Below, piece by piece: positions 47,110-57,702 of a stretch of 64,000 nt of DNA; the first letter of the stretch is position 1, and each line of letters opens with the position of its first letter. The notes under the pieces are model-generated. The model worked only from the letters and a program-made list of their open reading frames with translations. It was not told the origin of the DNA and did no database searches. The position numbers were made by a program, and so were the translations under genes. Source of the stretch: Methylococcaceae bacterium (GTDB taxonomy: Bacteria > Pseudomonadota > Gammaproteobacteria > Methylococcales > Methylomonadaceae); assembly GCA_013140705.1 (NCBI GenBank), contig JABFSH010000009.1, positions 29,670 to 93,669 on the forward strand. Direction: 5' to 3'.

Positions 47110-47421
47110 TTATTGTTTAATATTTTTATAGTTTTCTTCACTTTCGCGCATGACTTTTTCGCCATCTGCTATCATGCGTTTGCCTTCATCCATTTTATTT
47201 TGGCCTTCCTGAACTAACACATTGCCACGATCAACCAGTTGTTTGCCCTTTTTCCAGCGATCACCCAAATTTGCAATGCCTTGGCTTTCGCGCAACATTT
47301 CTTCACCTGATAGCAGGGTGGGAGGTGCAGAAATGGTGGCAGGTTCAGATGCGCAACCTATGAGTATTACCGTTATGCAAACGATAGTAGAATAGCGTCC
47401 GATTGTGCAATAATTTTTCAT
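47110..47421 (-). CDS. Small coiled-coil lipoprotein, hypothetical
   Basis: 103 residues from ATG 47421 (GGAG upstream). The signal sequence MKNYCTIGRYSTIVCITVIL leads to a lipobox LIGC. The mature part is highly charged and helical with repeated units such as KQLVDRGNVLVQEGQNKMDEGKRMIADGEKVMRE, suggesting a coiled coil with an 11- or 14-residue pattern. No family is recognised with certainty; similar short periplasmic proteins are common. It is 80 bp downstream of the GNAT gene start on the same strand but probably has its own promoter. Confidence 0.75.
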   Translation of the reverse strand: MKNYCTIGRYSTIVCITVILIGCASEPATISAPPTLLSGEEMLRESQGIANLGDRWKKGKQLVDRGNVLVQEGQNKMDEGKRMIADGEKVMRESEENYKNIKQ

Positions 47422-47657
47422 GGTCCTGCTCTCCAAAGTTAGGTATACGCTGATTTCGCAGCCTGTCTTAATACAGGTTATACGGATCTCTACGAATGCC
47501 GTAAAGTCCTTATGAAGGCTGACAAAGCGAACGTTGTCGATAATTTTATTAAGTGCTGATGGGTGCTCAGCAGTATCTAACCAAAAACTTATTATTTAAT
47601 TAAATCGGCTACCATTGGTTTTTAATTCATTCTATTTTGCCTTGATTATTGCATGTT

Positions 47658-48782
47658 ATGACACATCCGGAATTTCCTCTCACTGAAGATCTAATTTACC
47701 TTAATCATGCGGCAGTTGCGCCGTGGCCGAAACGAACCAGTGCTGCAGTTATCCAATTTGCGGAACAAAATACCCGTTACGGCTCTCATTTTTATCCGGA
47801 TTGGCTAAAAAAGGAAACTGAATTACGTCAGCAATTACAGGTGTTGCTTAATGCGACATCTCTGAATGATGTTGCCTTGGTCAAGAATACCTCAGAAGCC
47901 TTGTCTTTTGTGGCTTATGGGCTGGACTGGCGCAGTGGAGACAATATTGTCTCCAGTAGCGAAGAGTTTCCTTCAAACAGGCTGCCATGGCAATCCCTGG
48001 CGAAATTTGGCGTAGAATTTCGCCAGACCGATTTAAATACAGGCGAATCGCCAGAACAGGCATTGTTTTCTCGCGTTGACAGTAATACGCGTTTATTGAC
48101 GATTAGCTCGATACAGTTCGCAACAGGCTTGCGTATGGATCTGGATAAGATTGGTGCATTTTGTAAGCGACATGATATTTTATTCTGTATCGATGCCATT
48201 CAAAGCCTGGGGGCTGTTCAGTTTGATGTGCAGGCTTGCCAGGCTGATTTCGTCATGGCCGATGGACATAAGTGGTTGTTCGGTCCTGAAGGATTAGGTG
48301 TTTTTTATGCCACGCCAAGTGCAAGAGATCAACTCAGCCTGACGCAATACGGTTGGCATATGATGAAAGATACACATAATTATGAAAATCGGCCTTGGGA
48401 AGTGCACCCGACAGCACGTCGGTTTGAGTGCGGGAGTCCTAATATGCTGGGCATTCATGCGTTGTCAGCCAGTTTGTCGTTGTTATTGGAAACCGGCATG
48501 GATGTTATCGAATCCCTGGTTATTGAGAACTCAAATTATCTGGTGGAAGCAATTAAGAAAAATGATCAACTTGTGTTGTTGTCCCGCCAAAGAGATCATC
48601 TTAAGTCCGGAATTGTTACGTTTAGGCATCAACATAGATCAAATGCTCTGTTATATAACGACTTGCAGGCAAACGGGGTGGTGTGCGCCATACGTGGCGA
48701 TGGCATTCGATTGTCGCCGCATTTTTATAACACGACGGAGGAAATTCAGAGGGCTTTGGACATAGTGTCGCATTCAAAATAA
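47658..48782 (+). CDS. Class V aminotransferase / cysteine desulfurase-like protein
   Basis: A 374-residue PLP-dependent fold-type I enzyme. Family marks are YLNHAAVAPWPKRT, KNTSEALSFVAYGLDW, CIDAIQSLGAVQFDV and the PLP-binding Lys in MADGHKWLFGPEGLGV. The last part carries RFECGSPNMLGIHAL and CAIRGDGIRLSPHFYNTTEEI. It is nearest to the SufS/isopenicillin-epimerase-like group; a desulfurase active-site Cys loop is not evident, so the reaction is unassigned. ATG 47658 is used; a TTG three codons earlier exists, and neither has a strong ribosome site. Confidence 0.88.
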   Translation: MTHPEFPLTEDLIYLNHAAVAPWPKRTSAAVIQFAEQNTRYGSHFYPDWLKKETELRQQLQVLLNATSLNDVALVKNTSEALSFVAYGLDWRSGDNIVSSSEEFPSNRLPWQSLAKFGVEFRQTDLNTGESPEQALFSRVDSNTRLLTISSIQFATGLRMDLDKIGAFCKRHDILFCIDAIQSLGAVQFDVQACQADFVMADGHKWLFGPEGLGVFYATPSARDQLSLTQYGWHMMKDTHNYENRPWEVHPTARRFECGSPNMLGIHALSASLSLLLETGMDVIESLVIENSNYLVEAIKKNDQLVLLSRQRDHLKSGIVTFRHQHRSNALLYNDLQANGVVCAIRGDGIRLSPHFYNTTEEIQRALDIVSHSK

Positions 48783-48840
48783 CGTGTTTGCAGATGTGCA
48801 GTGGTATTTGTCAGTACACAGTTATCTTTGGATGCCCTAT

Positions 48841-49032
48841 TTATGAGTTGTAGAGTCCAAACCAATCGACAAACGGGCTAGGTTGAACGACCGGCTCGGT
48901 ATTGGTAGGTTCGAAAAAATCATCAAGAATATACTCCAGACCATAAAAGCTTCCACTTACAAATGCTTGAGATAGGCTATCGAAGTCATTAAGTATCGGT
49001 TCTGAACGGATAGTGTTATTTGTGGTTTTCAT
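48841..49032 (-). CDS. Small acidic hypothetical protein
   Basis: Not recognised. 63 residues from ATG 49032, chosen because AGGTGG lies seven bases upstream; the frame is open further back to 49203 but without a ribosome site. The product is acidic and rich in aromatic residues (SGSFYGLEYILDDFFEPTNT, ending PFVDWFGLYNS), with no signal peptide or membrane helix. It is isolated between the aminotransferase and a 380-bp low-coding stretch. It may be a real small gene or chance; a peptide-precursor role cannot be shown. Confidence 0.4.
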   Translation of the reverse strand: MKTTNNTIRSEPILNDFDSLSQAFVSGSFYGLEYILDDFFEPTNTEPVVQPSPFVDWFGLYNS

Positions 49033-49410
49033 TGTGTGCCACCTATTGCAATCGATCGTTGCGAATTCGTTTAACATAGTCTGATGATGGAGAACACGAT
49101 ATTTTTCAATAAGGTCATGGTCATACATCAGGTAGTATATTAAATGTAGACTAAAGATTAGCTTATCGTTGCTGAATATTATGTGAACGGGCAGCGTTTT
49201 CATAAAAAAGCTTGCCTAAACCTTACTATTGAAGGTTTTGGCAATAAATCGCCCTGTTGGAGGTTGAGGTTTGTCCGCGCTTACTATGGAACTGCGCCTC
49301 GGAGACTTGAAAAGTCATGAAAATATTTCTGAGTCTAGGGACGGTGACCCATGCAGAACAGATGGTAAAAACCATTGACATGGCTTAATTATTTAAACCA
49401 ATTTGCGATT

Positions 49411-49596
49411 TTATTTCATTAATGTATAAATTAGGCTGCCAATCAGTAATTGCAAAAAGACCAGTCCCCAGAAATACAGGCCAAATAAAACCGCCTTAAC
49501 CGTTTTGGGTTGCTCGCTGGTGTTTCGATTAACAATCAACAGGCTGCCCAGGGACGAGAGCATGAGAATAGCCAGGCCTGTTAATGCGTAGTACAC
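49411..49596 (-). CDS. Small two-helix membrane protein next to ftsK
   Basis: A 61-residue protein with two hydrophobic helices (YYALTGLAILMLSSLGSLLIV and FGLYFWGLVFLQLLIGSLIY) separated by a polar loop NRNTSEQPKTVK. The GTG start lies 2 bp after the ftsK stop, with AAGGG in the end of ftsK as ribosome site, so it is likely co-translated with ftsK. No family is recognised. The position suggests an inner-membrane accessory protein, but that is only inference. Confidence 0.6.
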   Translation of the reverse strand: MYYALTGLAILMLSSLGSLLIVNRNTSEQPKTVKAVLFGLYFWGLVFLQLLIGSLIYTLMK

Positions 49597-49598
49597 GA

Positions 49599-51899
49599 TT
49601 AATCCCTTACCGGTGAGGGCGCAAGTACGACTCTTGACCCATTGGTTTCAGCGGCACTCACTACCCCGGCGGACTCCATGGCTTCTATGATGGTTGCTGC
49701 GCGGTTATAGCCGATTTTGAAACGCCTTTGCACGCTGGAAATTGACGCTTTACGCGAGTCGGTCACAAATTGAACTGCTTCATCGTACAAGGCATCATTT
49801 TCTGCATCACCATTGTTTAAAGCGCCTGAACTAAAACCATCGTTGGATTCAAATGACTCTCTGGTAATCTCATCCAAATAACTGGGTGGCGCGGTCTGTT
49901 TCAGAAACTCAACAACACGATGGACTTCATGGTCATCCACAAACGCACCATGTGCACGAATGGGAATACTGGTGCCGGATGGTAGGAACAACATGTCGCC
50001 ATTACCCAATAAGGCTTCTGCGCCTCCTTGGTCGAGAATGGTGCGGGAATCAATTCGTGAAGACACCTGGAAGGAAATCCGGGTCGGTACGTTAGCCTTG
50101 ATCAAGCCAGTTAACACATCGACTGAAGGACGTTGTGTTGCCAAAATCAGGTGGATGCCGGCAGCTCTGGCTTTTTGTGCCAGGCGAGCAATCAATTCTT
50201 CAACTTTCTTGCCAACGATCATCATCATGTCTGCCAGTTCGTCAATTACGATGACGATGCTGGGTAAACTGGTCAATGTTGGAAATTCTTCGCCGTCTGC
50301 CAGGGGATTGACCAATTGATACATCGGGTCCCGAATCGTTTCGCCGCGAGCCTCGGCTTCGGCCAGTAATTGATTAAAACCGGCAAGATTTCTAACCCCC
50401 ATTTTCGACATTAATTTATAGCGTCTTTCCATTTCGGCTACTGCCCAGCGTAACGCGTTGCTGGCTTCCTTCATGTCGGTAACCACGGGGGTTAGTAAAT
50501 GCGGAATGCCTTCATATACTGATAACTCCAGCATTTTTGGGTCGATCATGATCATGCGTACCTGCTCCGGTGTCGATTTGTAGAGCAGGCTAAGGATCAT
50601 GGTGTTGATAGCGACTGATTTTCCAGATCCGGTTGTGCCTGCAACCAGAGCATGAGGCATTTTACCAAGGTCGGCGACCATCGGCGTTCCAGAGATATCC
50701 TTGCCCATGGCCAGCGTTAATAGTGATTTTGATTTTTCAAAGGCGCTGGACGCCAATAACTCACGCAAAGTCACCATTTCCCGTTCGCGGTTGGGAATTT
50801 CCAATCCAATCACCGACTTACCGGGAATGACTTCAACAATACGGACACTGGTCACCGATAAAGCTCTAGCGAGATCTTTGGATAATGTGCTGATTCGGCT
50901 AACTTTAATGCCGGCGGCGGGCAAGAGTTCAAAACGGGTGATTACCGGGCCCGGTAGAACACCAACAACTTCGACAATAACGTTGAAATCCTGAAGAATG
51001 TTTTCGACCAGTCGGGACATTTCCTCCAGGTCGGTTTGGGTATAGCCTTTAACCCGAGTGTCGCGATTATCCAGTAAAGCCAAATCAGGCAATACGTTTT
51101 CGCCCGCATTAATAAAACGTTGTTGTTTTTTTGTGAGTTTGGGGGTTGTTTCTGTTCGGTCAAAGACTTTTTCGATAATAGCTGGGGCTGCTGCCACAAA
51201 GGTTGCCGGCTTGGCAGCTATGGTCTTTTTGGTGCCCTTTTTTTCAAAGATATTTGACGTTGATTGAGGGTGGTTAGAGGGACTCGTCTGTTCATAGGGT
51301 AAACCCGTTGCGGCATGAAAAATAACTCGGCAGAAAAATGCAGTGTATTGACCAACGATGTCAATTAGGCTGAGCCATGAGATGCGCGTTGCTAAGGTAA
51401 TGCCGGATAAAAATATGACGAGTAAAAACAGGGTGGCTCCGGAGTTGCCCAAAACGACCAGTAGAGCATCGCTGATTTCTTGTCCAACAATTCCACCTGT
51501 GCTGCCTGGAAGTTCGACTTTTATTCTTAGCAGATATAGAGATGATAAGGCAGCTCCTGACAATAATGTGGCGATTGTCCCAATCCAATGAATGGCAATC
51601 GTTAATTTTTCTCGGTTAAATCGGTTTTGAGAATAGAGAAGATAGCCATGCCACAAAATAAAAATTGGAAATAAATAGGCCACCAATCCCAGAAAACTCA
51701 AGCTGAAATCAGCAAGCCAGGCCCCAAATACGCCACACGCATTAGAGACGTTTATCGCGGCGCCGCTGTGAGTCCAGCCAGCATCTTCATTACTAAAAGT
51801 AACCAGCGAGATCAAAAAAAACAGGGCACTGGCAACAAAGGCCAGAATCGCGACTTCGCGCAAACCACGAAAGGTTTTTTCTTCCATCACAGCAGACAT
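49599..51899 (-). CDS. ftsK: DNA translocase FtsK
   Basis: About 766 residues. An N-terminal four-helix membrane anchor (about 15-175) is followed by a short linker (about 100 residues, so a compact version compared with E. coli), then the alpha/beta RecA-type motor with Walker A GTTGSGKS and Walker [14 protein letters not shown], and the C-terminal gamma winged helix ([32 protein letters not shown]) that reads KOPS sites. It pumps chromosome ends at the septum and activates XerCD. The start is uncertain: ATG 51899 ([10 protein letters not shown]) is used, with alternatives at 51887 and 51947. It is divergent from trxB, as in many gammaproteobacteria. Confidence 0.95.
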   Translation of the reverse strand: MSAVMEEKTFRGLREVAILAFVASALFFLISLVTFSNEDAGWTHSGAAINVSNACGVFGAWLADFSLSFLGLVAYLFPIFILWHGYLLYSQNRFNREKLTIAIHWIGTIATLLSGAALSSLYLLRIKVELPGSTGGIVGQEISDALLVVLGNSGATLFLLVIFLSGITLATRISWLSLIDIVGQYTAFFCRVIFHAATGLPYEQTSPSNHPQSTSNIFEKKGTKKTIAAKPATFVAAAPAIIEKVFDRTETTPKLTKKQQRFINAGENVLPDLALLDNRDTRVKGYTQTDLEEMSRLVENILQDFNVIVEVVGVLPGPVITRFELLPAAGIKVSRISTLSKDLARALSVTSVRIVEVIPGKSVIGLEIPNREREMVTLRELLASSAFEKSKSLLTLAMGKDISGTPMVADLGKMPHALVAGTTGSGKSVAINTMILSLLYKSTPEQVRMIMIDPKMLELSVYEGIPHLLTPVVTDMKEASNALRWAVAEMERRYKLMSKMGVRNLAGFNQLLAEAEARGETIRDPMYQLVNPLADGEEFPTLTSLPSIVIVIDELADMMMIVGKKVEELIARLAQKARAAGIHLILATQRPSVDVLTGLIKANVPTRISFQVSSRIDSRTILDQGGAEALLGNGDMLFLPSGTSIPIRAHGAFVDDHEVHRVVEFLKQTAPPSYLDEITRESFESNDGFSSGALNNGDAENDALYDEAVQFVTDSRKASISSVQRRFKIGYNRAATIIEAMESAGVVSAAETNGSRVVLAPSPVRD

Positions 51900-52188
51900 G
51901 TAAGAACTCGAAAGATTAAGTGCTAATAAAACATCATTATAGATCAATAATCATATAAGTTACATTAATAGAGGTTTCGTAAAAAATCAGAGCAAGCCTT
52001 GCCTTGATAAAATACAGCAATTTTCGTGTAGGCTGATTTTAAGGGTAATTTAATGTAGATTCTTATGATTATGCGTATGCTATCAAGAGATTTAAGTCTC
52101 CTGTCCGCGATTCTTTACTTTAAAGGGTATTGATATATACTCAAATTCGCTTGATATGGAATCTTCATCATTATTCTACACACTTTAA

Positions 52189-53175
<987 letters not shown>

Positions 53176-53215
53176 CACCCCTTATCAAGTGAAGGCCTGA
53201 TACGGGCCCTGAATC

Positions 53216-53911
53216 ATGCCATTGACCGTTCTGGATCCACATAACGCTGATCAAGTTTTTCCACCTCTTCATACAGCATTAAGGACACCAAACGGTCTAT
53301 TGGCGATAGGTGGTTGTCTGTCGAAACAACGCCTTATCAACGCTTACCGCCATGGTATTTTTCCCTGGTATAATCCGGATGAACCTATGCTTTGGTGGTC
53401 GCCTGATCCACGGTTGGTGCTATTTCCTGATCGACTCGACGTTTCTCGAAGCTTACGTAAGACGCTGAAAAAAAATAGATTTTCAATTACCTTTGATCAG
53501 GCATTCAGTAGCGTCATTGTTGCCTGCGCAGAGCCTCGCCAAGAAGAAACCGGTACTTGGATAACGCATGAAGTCAGTGATGCCTACAATGAACTGCATC
53601 GGCTCGGGATAGCTCATTCGGTCGAAGCCTGGGCAGATGGCGAGCTCGTGGGTGGCTTGTATGGCTTGGCCTTAGGGCAGGTTTTTTTTGGTGAATCAAT
53701 GTTTCACACAATGACCGATGCATCTAAAGTTGCATTCGTCACCCTGGTTGAACAATTAAAATCATGGAACTTTCAATTAATTGATTGCCAGGTATACACC
53801 AGTCATCTTGCACGTTTCGGCGCTCAAGAGATTGATAGGGCCCATTTTGCCGTGTTATTAGATCAGTATTGTGAAAGGTCGGTTGCCGAATCAGCGTGGC
53901 AAACAGCATGA
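53216..53911 (+). CDS. aat: Leucyl/phenylalanyl-tRNA--protein transferase
   Basis: A 231-residue enzyme that adds Leu or Phe to proteins with N-terminal Lys or Arg, feeding the N-degron pathway. Signature stretches are FPPLHTALRTPNGLLAIGG, YRHGIFPWYNPDEPMLWWSPDPR, the EETGTWITHEVSDAYNELHRLGIAHSVE segment and GEVFFGESMF-like GQVFFGESMF. Its stop overlaps the next ATG (ATGA), giving the usual aat-bpt pair. Confidence 0.96.
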   Translation: MPLTVLDPHNADQVFPPLHTALRTPNGLLAIGGCLSKQRLINAYRHGIFPWYNPDEPMLWWSPDPRLVLFPDRLDVSRSLRKTLKKNRFSITFDQAFSSVIVACAEPRQEETGTWITHEVSDAYNELHRLGIAHSVEAWADGELVGGLYGLALGQVFFGESMFHTMTDASKVAFVTLVEQLKSWNFQLIDCQVYTSHLARFGAQEIDRAHFAVLLDQYCERSVAESAWQTA

Positions 53912-54624
53912 TATCGATTCCTTTGTATTTGACTCAAGAACATGCTTGCAGCTATCTGGACAATCAGGCGGCGCAAACGCTTTTCGTCGATCCGGCTTAT
54001 ACGATAACTACACGGCAATACGCGGAACTCATCAAGCAGGGATTTCGGCGTAGCGGAGATGAAGTCTATGCGCCTCATTGTGCGAACTGCTTCGCATGTG
54101 TACCCGCAAGACTGGCAGTCGCTGATTTTATACCCAATAGAAACCAAAAGCGCTGCTTGAAAAAAAATAGCCATACGCAGGCTCTCATCAAGCCTGCCAT
54201 ATTTTACGAAGATCATTACCTTATGTATTTACGCTATCAGGAAGACCGGCATAAAGATGGCGGGATGGTTGATTTTACCCCTGAGGAGTATATTCATTTT
54301 CTGAGCAGCCTCTGGTGCGACACACGTTTTGTAGAGTTTTCGATAGGAAATGAACTGGCTGCAGTTGCGGTCATTGATCAGTTCGATAATGCGTGGTCAG
54401 CCGTTTACACATTTTTTGAACCGAAGTTTTCAAATTATAGTCTTGGAACTTATGCGGTCTTGTGGGAAATTGAGCAGTCAAGGTTAGAACAAAGGGAATT
54501 CTTATATCTGGGTTTCTGGATCAAGAATTGCCAGAAAATGACCTATAAAAGCGAATATCAACCTCTGCAACTGTTAATCGACGGCCAATGGAATTGTCAG
54601 GTGCCGTATAATAAATCTGATTAA
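53908..54624 (+). CDS. bpt: Aspartate/glutamate leucyltransferase
   Basis: A 238-residue Bpt/Ate1-type aminoacyl transferase that attaches Leu to N-terminal Asp or Glu. Visible signatures are HACSYLDNQAAQTLFVDP, QGFRRSGDEVYAPHCANCFACVPARL (Cys-rich family motif), RHKDGGMVDFTPEEYIHFL and LGFWIKNCQKMTYKSEYQPLQLL. The ATG at 53908 overlaps the aat stop by four bases and is preferred over GTG 53896. The stop codon overlaps the nadB stop on the opposite strand (shared TTAA). infA, which often follows, is not here. Confidence 0.95.
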   Translation: MISIPLYLTQEHACSYLDNQAAQTLFVDPAYTITTRQYAELIKQGFRRSGDEVYAPHCANCFACVPARLAVADFIPNRNQKRCLKKNSHTQALIKPAIFYEDHYLMYLRYQEDRHKDGGMVDFTPEEYIHFLSSLWCDTRFVEFSIGNELAAVAVIDQFDNAWSAVYTFFEPKFSNYSLGTYAVLWEIEQSRLEQREFLYLGFWIKNCQKMTYKSEYQPLQLLIDGQWNCQVPYNKSD

Positions 54625-56234
54625 GGCGATAAAATGGTGTTTTTGGGTTGATGGCTATTATCCGCTTCCGGATAGTCGAGCGTATAGTGCAATCCACGGC
54701 TTTCTGTGCGTTGCTGAGCGCAGCGAATAATTAATTCGGCAACGATGACCAGATTACGCAATTCCAGCAAATCACTGGTCACTCGAAAATGACTGTAGTA
54801 TTCGGTGATTTCTTTTTTAAGCAGCTCGATTCTGTTCATCGCTCGGCTTAGTCGTTTGTTGGATCTAACAATGCCCACGTAATCCCACATAAAATGACGT
54901 AATTCATTCCAGTTGTGCGATACCACGACTTCTTCATCCGAGTCGCTGACCTGTGACTCATCCCATTGTGGAAGAATGGGGGGTGCGGTAATCGATGCGA
55001 GATTTTTAAGGATATCCTCGCAGGCACGATTTGCAAACACCAGGCATTCCAGTAGCGAGTTACTCGCCATGCGGTTGGCCCCATGTAACCCTGTGCTCGC
55101 AACTTCACCTATGGCATAAAGATTGGCGATATCGGTGCGCGCATAGCTGTCCGTAAGAACGCCACCGCAAGTGTAATGGGCTGCAGGAACCACGGGAATC
55201 GGCTGTTTGGTGATGTCTATGCCAAATTTGAGGCACTGTTGGTGGATTGTAGGAAAATGCTTTTTTATAAAAGCATCCGATTTATGACTGATATCGAGAT
55301 AAACACAATCGATACCACGTTTTTTAATTTCATGGTCTATGGCTCTTGCGACAATATCCCGCGGCGCTAATTCGGCTCTTGGATCGAAATGCTGCATAAA
55401 GGATGAGCCATCTGCCAATATCAGTTTCCCGCCTTCGCCACGTACAGCTTCGCTGATGAGAAAGGACTGGGCATTGGGATGATAAAGGCAGGTTGGATGA
55501 AATTGCATGAATTCCATGTTGCTGATACGGCACCCTGAGCGCCAGGCTAAGGCAATGCCGTCGCCGGTCGCGCTTTGTGGATTTGTACTGTAAAGATAAA
55601 CCTTGCTGGCACCGCCGGTTGCCAGTACCACAACACGTGCGGAGAATGTTTTAACCATTTGTTTTTTGGTATCGAGTACATAGGCGCCAAGAATACGTTT
55701 GTCGCCATTTTTATAGTACTTGCCCAAGCTGGCTGATGTAATTAATTCAACAACATTATGATGTTCGAATAAGTCGATGGAAGGGTGTTCTTGCGCGCGA
55801 TCAATGAGGGAGAGTGAAACTGCCTTACCCGTTGCATCGTCGGTATGCACGATGCGGCGGTGAGAATGTCCGCCTTCCCTGTTCAAGTGTAATTTTTTAT
55901 CACCCGATTTTGTTTGTTCTTCGGTAAAGACAACGCCTTGTTTCCGCAACCAGTCGATGGATTCTTTTCCGTGGGTTACGGTGAGTCTGACTATTTCAGG
56001 ATTGCATAAGCCTGCGCCTGCATCCAGGGTATCTTCGATATGGGATTCAATGGAATCTTCGGCATCGAACACCGCCGAGATGCCACCTTGCGCGTAATAG
56101 GTGCTGCCAGCAGTTAAGGCAAATTTGGACAGTACCGCAATCTGGATGCCGTGGTCGGCCAGTTGCAGGGCCAAACTTAAACCTGCACCACCACTGCCAA
56201 TAATTAAGATGTCATAGTTTTCAGAAGTAATCAT
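54621..56234 (-). CDS. nadB: L-aspartate oxidase
   Basis: A 537-residue FAD enzyme that starts de novo NAD synthesis by oxidising aspartate to iminoaspartate. Seen are the FAD motif ILIIGSGGAGLSLALQLA, TYYAQGGISAVFD, HSHRRIVHTDDATGK, PAAHYTCGGVLTDSYART and GLHGANRMASNSLLECLVFA. It differs from fumarate reductase/succinate dehydrogenase subunits by these motifs and length. It is divergent from rpoE across 304 bp, a typical gammaproteobacterial layout. Confidence 0.96.
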   Translation of the reverse strand: MITSENYDILIIGSGGAGLSLALQLADHGIQIAVLSKFALTAGSTYYAQGGISAVFDAEDSIESHIEDTLDAGAGLCNPEIVRLTVTHGKESIDWLRKQGVVFTEEQTKSGDKKLHLNREGGHSHRRIVHTDDATGKAVSLSLIDRAQEHPSIDLFEHHNVVELITSASLGKYYKNGDKRILGAYVLDTKKQMVKTFSARVVVLATGGASKVYLYSTNPQSATGDGIALAWRSGCRISNMEFMQFHPTCLYHPNAQSFLISEAVRGEGGKLILADGSSFMQHFDPRAELAPRDIVARAIDHEIKKRGIDCVYLDISHKSDAFIKKHFPTIHQQCLKFGIDITKQPIPVVPAAHYTCGGVLTDSYARTDIANLYAIGEVASTGLHGANRMASNSLLECLVFANRACEDILKNLASITAPPILPQWDESQVSDSDEEVVVSHNWNELRHFMWDYVGIVRSNKRLSRAMNRIELLKKEITEYYSHFRVTSDLLELRNLVIVAELIIRCAQQRTESRGLHYTLDYPEADNSHQPKNTILSP

Positions 56235-56538
56235 TTTTTTATAATATATTTACTGTAATCGTAGCGTGTTTCTCATACTTAGGCGTACCGCTGCATGAGG
56301 TTATATCAAACGAAACCGATAGATTTTATGCCGTCCGGCCTGAAATGAAGTTGGATTAAATTGATCAGCAATAATTTATTAAAGGTTTCTACTTTCTGTG
56401 GTTGCGGAAACGAAGGTAAATTGGCTTAGTCAGTAAAGTTTATGGATAATAACGCTTTTTAAAGTGATAGCACAATTTTTGTATCTGTAGAGAACTAATG
56501 CACTTTAATTCTGTCCATTCAATTAGCATAGAGTACTA
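56235..56538. other. Intergenic region between nadB and rpoE
   Basis: An AT-rich divergent control region of 304 bp. No ORF, repeat or convincing hairpin is seen. A GAACTA at 56492-56497 followed 16 bp later by TCCATT resembles a sigma-E site only weakly. Confidence 0.4.
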
Positions 56539-57129
56539 GTGAACAGTCAAATCAGGACAAGCGAGCAACTGGATCAAGACTTGGTGCTGCGTGTGCAGCA
56601 AGGTGATAAATCGGCTTATGATCTACTGGTAATCAAATACCAGCATAAAATCATCCAGCTTGTTAATCGATATGTCAAAGACGCTAGTGAAGCTCAAGAT
56701 GTGGCACAGGAAGCTTTTATTAAGGCTTACCGAGCACTGGGGAGCTTTAGAGGTGAATCAGCCTTCTATACTTGGTTATATCGGATTGCTATTAATACCG
56801 CTAAAAATTATTTAGTGTCGAGGGCAAGAAGAAGCTTTGATTATCAAGTGGATATTCAGGACGCTGAACAAATCGAAAATGCTCGGCAGTTACAAGGATT
56901 GGAAACCCCTGAAAGACTATTATTTAGTCAGGAAATAATTGAAACAATTAAAACAGCCATTGATAATTTACCTGAAGAAATGCGTGTAGCCATTATGTTA
57001 CGTGAATTCGAAGGCATGAGTTATGAAGAAATAGCTGAGGCGATGGATTGTCCTGTTGGAACGGTACGTTCGCGCATATTTAGAGCGCGAGAAGCTATCG
57101 ATAATAAATTAACCCCCCTGCTCGATTAA
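56539..57129 (+). CDS. rpoE: RNA polymerase sigma-E (AlgU/RpoE) factor
   Basis: A 196-residue group IV sigma factor for the envelope stress response. Region 2 contains YVKDASEAQDVAQEAFIKAYRALGSFRGESAFYTWLYRIAINTAKN; region 4 contains LPEEMRVAIMLREFEGMSYEEIAEAMDCPVGTVRSRIFRAREAI. A GTG start is used. rseA follows 12 bp later, then rseB and mucD, so it is the first gene of a stress operon held in check by its own anti-sigma factor. Confidence 0.96.
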   Translation: MNSQIRTSEQLDQDLVLRVQQGDKSAYDLLVIKYQHKIIQLVNRYVKDASEAQDVAQEAFIKAYRALGSFRGESAFYTWLYRIAINTAKNYLVSRARRSFDYQVDIQDAEQIENARQLQGLETPERLLFSQEIIETIKTAIDNLPEEMRVAIMLREFEGMSYEEIAEAMDCPVGTVRSRIFRAREAIDNKLTPLLD

Positions 57130-57141
57130 TGGTGATATTTG

Positions 57142-57702
57142 ATGCATGAAGATTTAAATCAAAAAATTTCTCAATTTCTTGATAATGAACTTGATCTTGA
57201 TGAAGCTTTAAGTGTCTTGCATAAAATTCGGACGCAGTCAGAATTAAAAGCCAAGATGAGCCGTTATGAGGCTATACATCATGTATTGAAGTCCGATGTG
57301 TTTTTATATCCCAGTGCTGATTTTTCCGAGAAGGTTTCTCAGTACATCGAAAAAGAGCCATCCTATTTTCTACCTAAAAATCAGTTTTTAGTTGCTCAAA
57401 AACCGATTAATCGGCGCAATAAAGTGCTCGCTTTGGCGGCTTCTGTTGCCTTAGTAGTTTTTATTTCCGCTCAGAGTATTCATACCAATAACAAATCACA
57501 GACCGCAACTACGTTGCAGTTGGCAGAACAAAAGCGTATAGAGCAATCGCCTAAACTGATGGGTGATCCTAATCAGAATGATCAATATCCGATTAATGCA
57601 CGCATTAATGACTATCTTCAAGCACACGACAGCAGGGTCTATGCCAGTGATGAAGCTAATTTCAGACCGTTTGCAACGGTTTCCGCACATAGTCGGGAAT
57701 GA
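57142..57702 (+). CDS. rseA: Anti-sigma-E factor RseA/MucA
   Basis: A 186-residue single-pass inner-membrane protein. The cytoplasmic anti-sigma domain (LNQKISQFLDNELDLDEALSVLHKI, then YEAIHHVLKSD) precedes a membrane helix at about 94-112 (VLALAASVALVVFISAQ) and a periplasmic tail of about 75 residues that would be bound by RseB and cut by DegS. ATG 57142 is chosen for its GGTGAT spacing. The stop overlaps the rseB start. Confidence 0.9.
   Translation: MHEDLNQKISQFLDNELDLDEALSVLHKIRTQSELKAKMSRYEAIHHVLKSDVFLYPSADFSEKVSQYIEKEPSYFLPKNQFLVAQKPINRRNKVLALAASVALVVFISAQSIHTNNKSQTATTLQLAEQKRIEQSPKLMGDPNQNDQYPINARINDYLQAHDSRVYASDEANFRPFATVSAHSRE

Noticed and set aside
49286..49378. 30-codon frame starting MELRLGDLKSHEN with a GGAGG about 20 bp upstream
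   Set aside because: The ribosome site is too far from the start and the peptide has no recognisable character; the stretch is treated as non-coding.
56492..56519. Possible sigma-E promoter (GAACTA, 16 bp, TCCATT) before rpoE
   Set aside because: The -10 part fits the usual TCTGA/TCAAA poorly, so autoregulation cannot be claimed from it.
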